DNA from: a bacterium
GTDB lineage: Bacteria; JAUVQV01; DATDCY01
Reading direction: 5' to 3'
Assembly (NCBI GenBank): GCA_036524115.1
Contig: DATDCY010000328.1
Coordinates: 1 to 54,302, forward strand
Length of the DNA: 54,302 nt
Shown here piece by piece: positions 28,201 to 36,800 of this stretch. How positions within the stretch are numbered: position 1 is the first letter of the stretch; every line of letters starts with the position of its first letter. A program made the position numbers and the translations under genes. The notes beneath the pieces are model-generated. The model did no database searches. It was not told the origin of the DNA and saw nothing but the letters and a program-made list of their open reading frames with translations.

Positions 28201-28946
28201 CGTACGGCTGGAACAACCCGCTGCGCTTCACCGACCCGCGGGGGACGTACGGCAACCAGGACCTCGCCCGGGAAATCGGCGCGCCCGAGCCGACCGACTA
28301 CACGCCCGGCGAGGAGACGAAGGATCTGGTCGGGAAGGTCAAGGAGACCGGCGGGAAGCTGGCCGACATCTCCATCCAGGACATCGTCAACTTCCTCATC
28401 AAGGAGCTGGTCAAGGTTGCGGTCGACGCGCTGATGAGCCAGATCGGCAGCCCCGTGCTCAAGCAGCTCGTCACGAACCTCCTGGAGTCCGACATCCTGG
28501 ACCTGGACTACGCGCTGAACGAGGTCTGGGGGGCGATCGACAGCGAGGTGATGACCAAGCCGATCATCCAGCAGGTGCGGGAGGCCGGCGGCGAGGGCAT
28601 GGAGAGCTTCCTCTCCGACGCCGGCGGCGTGCTCAAGGACGTCGGCGGCGTCGCCGAGAGCGCGGCCGGCATCGCCGGCAACGCCCTGGAGTTCGTCGGC
28701 AGCATCCCGGGAGGCACGTATCTCACCAACCCGATCGCCGAGAAAATGCGCTCGCTCGAGACCGACATCACCGACAAGATCGAGAAGCCGCTCGACGAGG
28801 TGAGCTCCCTCGCCGACCGGATGTCGGCTGCGACGGTCGCCCACACGGGGCCGAACTACTTCTGGCAGGGCGACGAGACGGCGAAGCTCGTCGTGGTCAT
28901 GGGGCTCGCCAAGGGGATGGACCAGTTCATTCCGCAGCCGTGGTGA
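22293..28946 (+). CDS. Giant SpvB/TcB-like RHS-repeat protein with inserted GWN domains
   Basis: This 2217-residue exported protein has a signal peptide ending near AVPASAA. It has an SpvB-type N-terminus (about 30-300; LPSGPGSIEGLGESFQPQLNTG), six FG-GAP/VCBS-like repeats (about 365-690; NRDGLPDV, DGDGIADL, NGDGLADL and similar) and a TcdB middle region (about 700-870). A long field of RHS/YD repeats follows (about 900-1720). Two GWN units (about 1725-1882) come next, then the RHS-associated core (about 1884-1984; DPVTGRF ... DPRG) and a 233-residue variable tail. RHS/TcB proteins build a hollow shell around a C-terminal cargo. Two GVDDDxDGxIDE loops look Ca2+-binding. The Sec signal is unlike typical Tc or type VI RHS toxins. 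The GTG at 22293 overlaps the previous stop. Confidence 0.88.
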   Translation: MRRRVLSALAGALLVLAAVPASAADKNGVSPNAISLPSGPGSIEGLGESFQPQLNTGSARYAVKIPLPRLHNTPELKLQYESGFGDGPAGIGWTYGPGSIARQVDKGLPRYVDGPNGVDDDADGQIDEADESDTYVGPDGEELVPVGDGVYRARIEGSFARYRRLVSGWEVTLRNGTRVDFGTSAAGQVADASGAKVFRWLPERSTDTNGNVVQYAWASYPGSESQKYLRQIRYGPGAPPWGAFYFASFSYEDKPDWRADYRAGFLVRTAKRLAKIEVGIQGTLPAQCAVGDWNADGTQDALIARYAIAYDGAHPDRSFLAKITRYGADGVNWLPPISFAYAAHDPPPVVSASSVRVDTDNAPLSVMDSLLAELVDLNRDGLPDVLQTDREGGFHRAFLNLGADALSGGRVRWADGRYLASEDGVAPQLQLAEARVHLADIDGDGIADLVQTSAAGEVSWFPNDGAVGWKARRRMSLAGAAPPAPFTTADAAVADLDFDKRMDVVLSTENGYAVWFNRGDDRYSEEVRTPGARHEGAVLRFSTPGVRLADMNGDRLADVVRVTPTCLVVAAGMGHGRFAPAVEVPIAGATLTDGADGQIARARLEDVNGDGLADLVVERAEVGELHCWLNRGTDTLGPRIVVTGMPVVYAAGTAVRWADLNGNGTTDLVYADSTADERLRMVDVGVLLGGSSHPNLLERVDNGLGALTAIEWRASTELLVADGRTAHPWASTIPFPVQVVVAIETTTGMDLDDAPGPDRMRRELAYRDGFYEDRERAFRGFGEVRVTEPGDAAAPTRVDVSGFFTGGPDGVDDDGDGLIDEIGAGNHREEEALRGKLRFAEARSATDVLYQREENDWRVRTLLTAMDGSEVRLACRTRNDALQYEGTAAPETVRTTWAYDDFGNPTEERRQGALSLEGDEAFILTEYVNDTGRWIIGLPSRRRVTDAAGTDIAETFNYYDGPDYAGLPFGRVEKGNLTRTLGKVRTGEFVALTRNARDAWGNVVGSLDPNGGQRTVTWDSLLHAFPVREQIQVGGGNPDLAIAAEYHAAFGALTASEDFNRNRSEFRYDAFGRLVTIVKPGDSAESPSIEFHFRMAAPRLPDAAGGLTYDYDAAGGLTLTAGPAGPSSVTTGARERSGEAGTWDVVKYTDGLGRPLATVSEAEAGWTVSRAVTFNARGTPRFAFQPYAAGAAAFGRPSAVLAATEVRLDAMGREVLRLNPPDALGVVSDVATSWFPLGRTRTDEEERSRTFLLDGLGRLIEIRAHHGAETYTTRNAYDPLGRVVQATDALANVRTFAYDGLGRRTLIEDPDRGRVETSYDAAGNVVRRVDNKGQGVLYAYDAANRLLAEYRRDGSGPGPAVEYHYDAPAADFPAAANLAGRLAWVTDPSGAQHFSYDSRGNRTEALRRVRDRGTSRDFLRQWEYDALDRVTAETFPDGDRATYEFNGGGLLERIPGVVSGIDYLPSGAVGRIAYANGLASDYGYDPRNRLTGLTTAPAAGSAIQDLAYALDGVGNVRAVADGRPGVTGSPSDGTQSYQYDDLHRLVRSEGPHGAVIFEYDAIGNLTSTSSPALPDPLHIADDLVNLGALAYGGAGGTSGRGLRAPGAAPGPHAITATASGLAYAYDDNGNMTSRGAGDAYEWDFNDRMVRAQVGTAVARFVYDWAGQRVIKELSAGAAVSSAWYIDRGYELRDGRPVKSIFAGDRRVAQIEGRLAPGAESGQQTLRFGKGWNFFSLEVEPADPALAAVLAPIAGKYDGVWTFDAAAQAYVAPAELHGRRGYLIRATETVELTVTGTKSTAAIALSPGWNLVACPAENALPAADAFAAAAPDAVWAYETGAATWQAWSAAPPQGIAPLTLVEPGRAYWVHAGSAASLALAARPTRIFFYHPDHIGSTAVVTDLSGAVVARNEYYPYGRTRYTERAGFDPAYAFTGAELDAETGLVALGARSLDPVTGRFVSVDPAFADAYAYGWNNPLRFTDPRGTYGNQDLAREIGAPEPTDYTPGEETKDLVGKVKETGGKLADISIQDIVNFLIKELVKVAVDALMSQIGSPVLKQLVTNLLESDILDLDYALNEVWGAIDSEVMTKPIIQQVREAGGEGMESFLSDAGGVLKDVGGVAESAAGIAGNALEFVGSIPGGTYLTNPIAEKMRSLETDITDKIEKPLDEVSSLADRMSAATVAHTGPNYFWQGDETAKLVVVMGLAKGMDQFIPQPW

Positions 28947-28999
28947 GCCGCGGGCCGCGAACGACTGAACGAACGACACGGGGGCAAGGGGGACGGACG

Positions 29000-30787
29000 A
29001 TGGACAAGGCGACGCTCCGGCGGCTGGTGGTGCTCACAGGCGTTCTCTCGGTGATCCTGGCGTCGGGGCCGGCGCGTGCGGCGACCGTCATCCAGTCGGT
29101 CCCGCTGCTGGCAGGGTGGAACGCCGTCTTCCTCGAAGTCGAGCCGGCGAACCAGGACCCGGCGGCCGTGCTCGCCGGGGTGGCGGGGCTCGAGAGCGTC
29201 TGGGCCTGGAACCGGAACACCTCCACCGTGCAGTTCGTCCAGGACCCCGGCCTCCCGGTGGAGCCGCCGCCGTACATGCTGGCGTACGTCCCCGGCAACC
29301 CGCTGATCACCAACCTGCACGCCATCCGCGGCGAGACGGCCTACCTGGTGAAGATCGCGACCGGCACCTCGCCGCAGTCCTGGAACGTCAGCGGCCAGCC
29401 GGCGGTCCCGAAGGCCGACTGGAAGCCGAATTCCTTCAACCTCGTGGGCTTTCACCTCGACCGCAGCCTGGCGCCGGGGGCTCTGCCGACCTACTTCGAC
29501 TTCTTCGCCGCGTCGCCGGCGCACTACCTCACCCCGCCGCTCCCGGACCTGCCGGGGCCGGAGATTTACCGCCTCGACAACGCGAGCGGGACCTGGAAGC
29601 GCGCCGTTTCCACCGACAAGATGCAGCCGGGAGAGGCGTTCTGGGTCTACAGCCAGGGTTCATCGACATTCGCCGGGCCGCTCGCTGTCCAACTCGAGCA
29701 GGGCAACGGGCTGGACTTCGGCGCGGTCCTCGACCAGCAGGTGGTTGTCATCCGCAACGACGGCAGCGGGCCCGGGCCGCGCACGGTCACGGTCCGCGCG
29801 GTCAGCGGCACCGCCCAGCTGTATCACGGCCAGTGGGTGGAACAGGCCCCGCCCGCGACGCCGGCCTGGCGTCACGAGTGGCGGAACCTGCTCACGTCGC
29901 ACCCGGCCCTGGCGATCGCCGCCGGCGGGCAGCACCGGCTGCGGGTCGGCGCCGTCCGGGCCGGCCTTGCTTCGGGGGGAACCTTCGAGGACAACGTCGA
30001 GATCCGGGACGGCGTGGGGATGAGCATTCTCCTGCCGGCCAAGGTCAGGGGCATGAGCACGGCGGGGCTCTGGGTCGGCAGCGTCGTGGTGGACAAGGTG
30101 CGCGACAACGGCAGCGGCTCGCCGGACGCCACGGCGGTGGGCTCGCCGTTTGCCTTCCGGGTCATCGTGCACGTCAGCGACGACGCGACGCCGCAGGTGC
30201 GCCTGCTCCGCGACGTGGTGCAGCTCTGGCGGGAAGGGACCTGGAAGGCCGACCCGGACAACGTCGGGCACCTCGTGGTGGACCAGCCCGGGCAGTTCGT
30301 GCTCGTCGCCAACCCGCTGCGGCTCGGCGAGTTCCGGGGCGCGGCGCTGCGCGACGGCCAGGAGGTGGGGCGGCGCATCAGCACCGCGGCCTTCGGCTTC
30401 GCGACGCCGCAGCCGAAGTCCGGAGGTTCCTTCGCACCCGGGAGCACGCTGGGCTTCGATCTGACGCTGGCGCCGAACGACCCGACGAACCCCTTCGTCC
30501 ACCAGTACCACAAGGACCACTCCGCGAAGGACTCCTATGAGGTGCAGCGGCTGCCGGCATTCGAGTTCCTCCTCGACGACCCGGCCGGTTCCTCCCTCGC
30601 GGGGGTGCCGTTCCTCGGCTGGGGCAGCAGCGAGGTCGGCGGGCGCTACAGCGAGACGATCAGGTTGCGCCGGGCCAACCCGGCGGACCCGTCGCAACCG
30701 GACCCCGGCGACGCGTCCTACGGCGTCGAGGTCAGGGGCACCTTCCGCTTGCGGAGGGTGAGCGACGTGGGCCAGCTCCAGCTCTAG
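29000..30787 (+). CDS. Exported GWN-domain protein of the RHS locus (unknown function)
   Basis: This 595-residue protein has a clear signal peptide (LRRLVVLTGVLSVILASGPARA). Residues about 33-125 contain a domain beginning LLAGWNAVFLEVEP and continuing through AVLAGVAGLESVWAW to ETAYLVKIATG. The same pattern occurs in the insertion of the upstream RHS protein (GWNFFSLEVEP ... AVLAPIAGKYDGVWTF ... YLIRATETV). The central part (about 260-400) looks like repeated beta-sandwich sequence, and the C-terminal half ends with a conserved-looking FHQ/HxxH-rich patch (VHQYHKDHS) and RGTFRLRRVSDVGQLQL. No enzyme motif is recognised. The ATG at 29000 follows an AAGGGGG stretch, 53 nt after the RHS gene. 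The shared domain suggests it docks with or caps the RHS shell. Confidence 0.75.
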   Translation: MDKATLRRLVVLTGVLSVILASGPARAATVIQSVPLLAGWNAVFLEVEPANQDPAAVLAGVAGLESVWAWNRNTSTVQFVQDPGLPVEPPPYMLAYVPGNPLITNLHAIRGETAYLVKIATGTSPQSWNVSGQPAVPKADWKPNSFNLVGFHLDRSLAPGALPTYFDFFAASPAHYLTPPLPDLPGPEIYRLDNASGTWKRAVSTDKMQPGEAFWVYSQGSSTFAGPLAVQLEQGNGLDFGAVLDQQVVVIRNDGSGPGPRTVTVRAVSGTAQLYHGQWVEQAPPATPAWRHEWRNLLTSHPALAIAAGGQHRLRVGAVRAGLASGGTFEDNVEIRDGVGMSILLPAKVRGMSTAGLWVGSVVVDKVRDNGSGSPDATAVGSPFAFRVIVHVSDDATPQVRLLRDVVQLWREGTWKADPDNVGHLVVDQPGQFVLVANPLRLGEFRGAALRDGQEVGRRISTAAFGFATPQPKSGGSFAPGSTLGFDLTLAPNDPTNPFVHQYHKDHSAKDSYEVQRLPAFEFLLDDPAGSSLAGVPFLGWGSSEVGGRYSETIRLRRANPADPSQPDPGDASYGVEVRGTFRLRRVSDVGQLQL

Positions 30788-30874
30788 GCGGAGGCGACGA
30801 CGATGAGCGGAGCGACGGTGCGGACGGCGATGGGCACGGGACGGAATCTCACGCAGGGAGGGGGGTGGCGAGGC

Positions 30875-33800
30875 ATGATGGTGGCGAGGAAGCGAAAGCA
30901 GGGCCCGCGCGCGGGGTGGCGGCTGTCCGCCCTTCCGGCCGCGCTCGCCGTCGTCCTGCTCTGCGTCCTGCCGGCGGCGGCGAAGGAGATCATCGTCTTC
31001 CCCGACACGGCGACGAACTACAACTACGTCTGCGGCGGCGTCAATGACCGGCGCACGACGGGGGTCCTCAAAGAGTCCGGCGCCGCCTGCGGGAGCGTCG
31101 GCGACCTGTCCGTGCCCGCCGGGGCGATGAACTGGGCGATCCTCTACGGCAAGCTCTACGCGTCCTCGACGCAGGTGCGCGGCAAGGAGCTGAGGGTGCG
31201 CGTCGAGACGAAGACCGGCGGCGACCTGACCTTCAAGTTCGCCCACGCCGCCAGCGGGGTGACTCCGTCCACGATCACCGAGTTCCCGGCCGCCCAGAAC
31301 GTCACGGTGCACCTCCCCCCGAGTGACGGCGTCGTCTCCCACCTGATCGACCTGCGGGGGATGAAGGGGACGATCCCGGCCAACCGGCGGCTTGTCTTCG
31401 TCGTCGACAACGCGAACTCGACCTTCGTCGGCACGGTGAAGCTCGAGCTGGACATGCGGCTCACGTACTACGAGAGCGTCTACTACGTTCCCGGGGACTA
31501 CGCCAGCATCTCCGCCGCCATTGCCGCGCCCGTCGACTCGCACATCTTCGTCGGCGACGGGACGTGGATCGGAGCCGCCAACCGCAGCGTCACGTTCAGC
31601 AAGGCCCTGACGCTGCTGAGCGAGAACGGGCCGGACCGCTGCATCGTGGACGCCCAGTACCAGGCCGGGAGCTTCACCTTCAACGCCGGGGCGACGAACA
31701 GCACGGTGATGGAAGGGTTCACCTTCACCCACTTTGCGACGGCGGTCAAGGTTAACGCCTCCGCGTACCCGATCGTCCGCAACTGCGCGTTTCGAGACAA
31801 CCTGCTCGCCGACGGCAACCTGGGCGGCGCGGTCCAGGTCCTCGACGGCGCCGGCGCGGTGACCACCTTCATCGAGGACTGCCTCTTCGAGGGCAACGTC
31901 GCCTCGGGCGGGGGCGCGATCGGCCTCAGCAACGCCAGCGCCACGCAGCGCTACCTCATGGTGCGCGACTCGGTCTTTCGGGGAAACTTCGCCGCGACGG
32001 GGGGGGCGATCGCCCTGTCCTACTCGCAGACCACGGGCCGTGTCGACATCGAGCGCTGCGCCTTCAGCGGCAACACCGCGGAGAACGGCGGGGCGATCGC
32101 CGCCATCACGGCCGGGGAAGACGACATCCTCGGCTGCGACTTCCAGGACAACCGCGCCTACGACTACGGCGGCGCGATCTACACCGGGAAGGTCACCGGC
32201 AACGGCATCAAGACAGTCAGCGACAGTATCTTCCGCGGCAACAGCACACGGTACATCCATGGCGGGGCGATCTACACCGACGGCGCTTCGGTCAACCACT
32301 GCGACCTGATCGAGAACGCCGCCGGCGGCGGCGGGGGCGGCATCGCCACGACCGGCGCCCTTTACGTCTACAACTCCATCCTGCGCGGCAACACCCAGAA
32401 GGACGCCGGCGCGGGGAAGGAGATCTTCGCCGACACCGGCGGGACACTCAACCTCGGCTACTCCAACGTCGAGGGGGGGAACAACTCGATCTCGTACAAG
32501 GGCGCGGCCTCCCCCTACACCTATGTCGGCCTCATCGACGCCGATCCCCAGTTCGTGGCGCCGGGCGTCTTTCACCTGCTCCCGACGTCCCCCTGCATCG
32601 AGGCCGGTATGGACGCGCCGCCCCTTGCGGCGGGCGCGACGGTCGTCAACGAGGACAAGGACGGCGTCAAGTGGCCGCAGGGGCCGGACTGCGGCGCCGG
32701 CAAGCCGGACCTCGGGGCCTACGGATACCACGGGGGGTGCGGGGAGGCGGTGCCGGTGATCGAGCCGATGACCCTGCTGCTCACCGCCCGCAAAGGCGGC
32801 TCGCCCCCGGACGTAGCCACGCTGGCGATCCGCAACGCCTCCGCCACGAACCTCGCCTGGAGCGCGGCGGCGGACGCGGACTGGATCACCCTCGAGCCCG
32901 ACCCGGCGAGCGGGGAGGTCGGGGCCGATGCCGCGGCGCTCGGTCTCCACGTCGACACGAGCGGACTGGAGGAGGGGGTCTATCAGGCGAATGTCGTGGT
33001 CTCCGGCCAAGCGCCGAGCGTGCCCGCGCACCGGACGGTGCGCGTCGTCCTCCACGTCACCCGCGCGCGGCTCGTGCCCTCCGAGTATGTCAACATCCAG
33101 TCGGCGATCGACGCCGCTCTCAGCGGCGACGAGGTCGTCGTCGCCGCCGACACCTATGTCTCCGCCGCCGACAAGAACCTCAACCTGCGGGGCAAGGCGC
33201 TCCACCTGCGATCCGAGAGCGGCCCGGACTCCACGATCATCGACTGCGCGGGGGTCGGACGGGGAGTGACCCACGACTTCGGCCCGCCGGGGGCGATCCT
33301 CGAGGGCTTCACCTTCAGGGGCTGCAGCACCCCGGGCTCCCCGAACGCCGGATACGGCGGCGGCGTCTACGTCGGCCAGTACGCGAGCATGGAGATCGTC
33401 AACTGCGTTTTCGCCGACAATCACCTCGTCGCCTCCAGCAGCGACCGCGGCGGCGGGATCTACGCCGACGGGGTCGTGACCGTCAGCAACTGCGCGTTCT
33501 CGTCGAACATCGCGCGCAACCAGGGCGGCGGACTCTACCTCGGGTCCAACGCCGACGGCAGCCGGGTCATCGGCTGCAGATTCGAGGGCAACCAGTCGAA
33601 CTACGGCGGCGGACTCTATTCGACCGCCCAAGACACCGTCGTGCTCGGCTGCACCTTCCTCTCCAACACCGTCCCCTACGACATCGCCTACGCGTACGGC
33701 GGCGGCGCCTACCTCACCGCCTACGGCGCCTACGTCAACGGGAGCTTCTTCGAGAAGAACAGCGCCGTCTACGGGGGCGGGCTCTACGTCAACAACATCT

Positions 33801-36800
33801 CGACGACCGCCGCGCCGTCGCGGGTGGTGAACTCGATCTTCTACGACAACTCGGTCGCCAGCACCGCAACCGCGAGCTGGGGCGGCGGCGCCTACGCCTA
33901 CGGCTCGGGGTGCAAGATCACCAATTGCACCTTCTACGCCAACTTGCACAACGGCGGATTCACGGGCGGCGGGGCGGGAGGGCTGCGCGACGCCAACGGG
34001 TCGCCGGAGGTCCGCAACTGCATCTTCACCGGCAACAACGCCGCCGGCGCTTCGCCGGACACGGACGCCAACAACCTCAGCTACAGCATCGTCTGGAGCA
34101 ACACCGACAACGCGGCGTCGCACATCTACGGCGGGGATCTCGCCGGCAGCGTCTTCGTCGCGCCCACCGCCACGCCGCCCGACCTGCGGCTGCGGACCGC
34201 ATCGCGGGCCGTCGACACCGGCACGACGATCGACGACCTCTTCTCGGACTATCGCGGATCGGTGCGGGCGATCGACGGGCGCGAGGAGCCGGTGACGCTC
34301 CAGGGCGCGCAGGAGAGCACGAGCGGCGCTCGCTTCGACCTCGGCGCCCACGAGTACAGCGACTACTACGGCGGCGCTGCCGTGGACGGCACGGCCAAGG
34401 CCTTCAAGAACCTGCGAATCAACGGCAAGATCGTCGCCACCGGCTACGAGTACCGGATCCAGTGGGACGCGAAGGACCCGTTCCCGGAGCAGATGGACGG
34501 GCGCGTCAAGCAGGCGGGCGAGTACGAGGCGCGCCTCCTCCTCGTGACCGACGCCGGCCGGCGAATCGAGCTGGGGACCTGGAAGACGGCGCTGGGGGTC
34601 GGCTACACCGTCCCCTACACCTTCGGCGCGGCGCACGTCGGCACCTGGCGGCTGCGTCTCGAGATGGCCTCCGACCCGAACCAGTTCGTGCTGTCCGACC
34701 TCTTCCCGATCCAGTACAAGGCGCTCGTGCCCTACACCCTCGGGCGCAAGATCGGGCCGCCGGCGGGCGCCGTCGCCGGGCAGAGGCCCGACGTGAACAA
34801 CCCCGCGGCGGTCTACTGGAGCACGGAGACCAACGAGCTCTACGCGATCGCGCCCTACCCGATCCAGCTCACCTGGTACGCCGACAAGGAGCGCACGACC
34901 CCGATCCTCGTCATGGGGATCATCAAGACTCCTGCCGACCCCGTGTTCCACGTCGCCGACGCGCCGCCGGTGGAGCTGCGGCCCGCCGGGACGCGCTTCA
35001 GCTCGGTCGCCATCCTCTGGTCCGAGAGCAGCGCGATGATCTCCTCGGACCGCTTCACGGCGCCGCAGGACGGCTGGACGACGCTGCTCTTCAAGGACTC
35101 GGTGAACCCCGCGCCGGAGAAGCGCGAGTTCTTCACGGTCGTGCGCACGCTGACCTGGGACCACCAGGGCGTCACGAACGTCACCGGCGCCCCCTACAAC
35201 GGCACCCTCGGGGCGCTGCCGCCGGTCGACCCGGTCTACCCGATCGAGAAGACGACCGGCGTTGGCGCGCTCGTCACCGACGCGGAGCACCAGCCGAATG
35301 AGGCCTGCAGCGGCGGCTACATCCTCAACGAGATCGCGCCCTACGATGGCGTCGGGGACAAGCGCGCCTACGACCGCCCGACGCGCAGCGGCCAGATCTT
35401 CGCGGTGAACGACGACGACCCGAACGCCGTCGCGGACGATCTCGTGGTGATCTGGTACCGCCGTCAGGGGAGCGTCACGGACGGCGCCCCCGGCGTCTGC
35501 TGGCCCTTCAAGCCCGTGCGCTACGACCCGGCCTGGCCCGCGCCGACCACCACCTGCGTCGGCGGCCAGAACGGTGCCTGCGACCGGATCGAGATCGCCA
35601 GCGCCCTCGGCTCCGGGCAGCTGCCGCCCGACACCTTCGGCGCCTGGGACAACATGATCGTCTACAACCAGCCGGACCGGAAGCTGCCGGGCTTCAACCC
35701 GAACGAGGAGCACACACTGCTCTTCGCGGCGGAGGGGACGCCGAACCCCGGCGCGTTCCCGCTGCGCAACGACATGAACCGCTTCAACGCCGGCGACTGG
35801 GCGGCGAACCCGGTGCGCTACACCTCGCAGCCCTACGCCCTGGTCAAGCACCGCGACCCGGTGAGCGGCGAGTGGCGCTTCAAGGTCTTTGCGGTGACCC
35901 CGGGCAACCTGGCGTACAGTCCGGAGGCGGGCAACGAGTTCAACCCGCCGTACCCGCTGAACCAGTTCGTCTTCGGGCCCTGCCGCGACGTCCTGCCGGC
36001 CGGGGTTGACCCCGCCGACCCCGCCTCTCCGCACAACGGCACCTGGTCGGACGCCGTGCACTACGCCGCCGACGGCTCGAACATGGCCACGGCCACGGCG
36101 CTCAAGGACAAGGACAACAAGCTCTTCTCCATCCGCGGCGGCGTCACCGTGAGGACTTATCAGTTCTACCGCCTCCACGAGAGCTTCTGGTTCGACCTGG
36201 ACAACAACGGCTACCCCGACAAGCCGGCGGGGACCTGCGTCCCCTTCCTCGGCTACAACCCGGCCTGGACGAACTGGAATGCGGCCTGGGACCCGGCGCC
36301 GATCACGTACAACGTCATCTGGCCGCCGACGCCCACCCTCTACGTCGGCGAGACGCTCGCGGACGCCAAGACCCAGGCCGGCGAGACCGAGGGGCTGCCG
36401 AACGTCAAGGACCAGTGCATCGTCGCCAAGCTCTGGGACGAGGCGGGTGTGCGGCTCTTCGACCCGCTCAAGGAGATCAGGTACCCGGACAAGGGGACGC
36501 AATACCCCGCCGACCCCGATGCGCTGGACCCGGCGGTGGTCGCCGAGGTGGACAAGCTCAAGACCGATCCGCCCGTCGCCGTCGGCAGCCGGGTGGTCTT
36601 CCTGGACCTGCCGCCGCAGCTGCAGCAGCGCCTCATCTACGACGCGGTGGCGAAGAAACTCAAGCTCTCGGGCCAGTACATCACGACCACGGGCGAGCCG
36701 GTGCTCCTGCTCAACACGCTGAGCATCCGGGAGCTCAACGGCATCAAGACCGCCCTCAAGCTCGAGGACCCGCAGGAGCCCAAGCCGGTGCTGCTCGCGG

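Noticed and set aside
22293-28946. Assigning the RHS protein to a type VI secretion effector
   Set aside because: There is a Sec signal peptide, no PAAR or VgrG domain, no T6SS gene in the window and no immunity gene.
31490-34370. Autotransporter or polymorphic outer-membrane protein identity for the giant protein, based on its GGA-rich beta-helices
   Set aside because: There is no C-terminal beta-barrel; the protein continues for over 2000 residues with other domains and ends without an outer-membrane signature.
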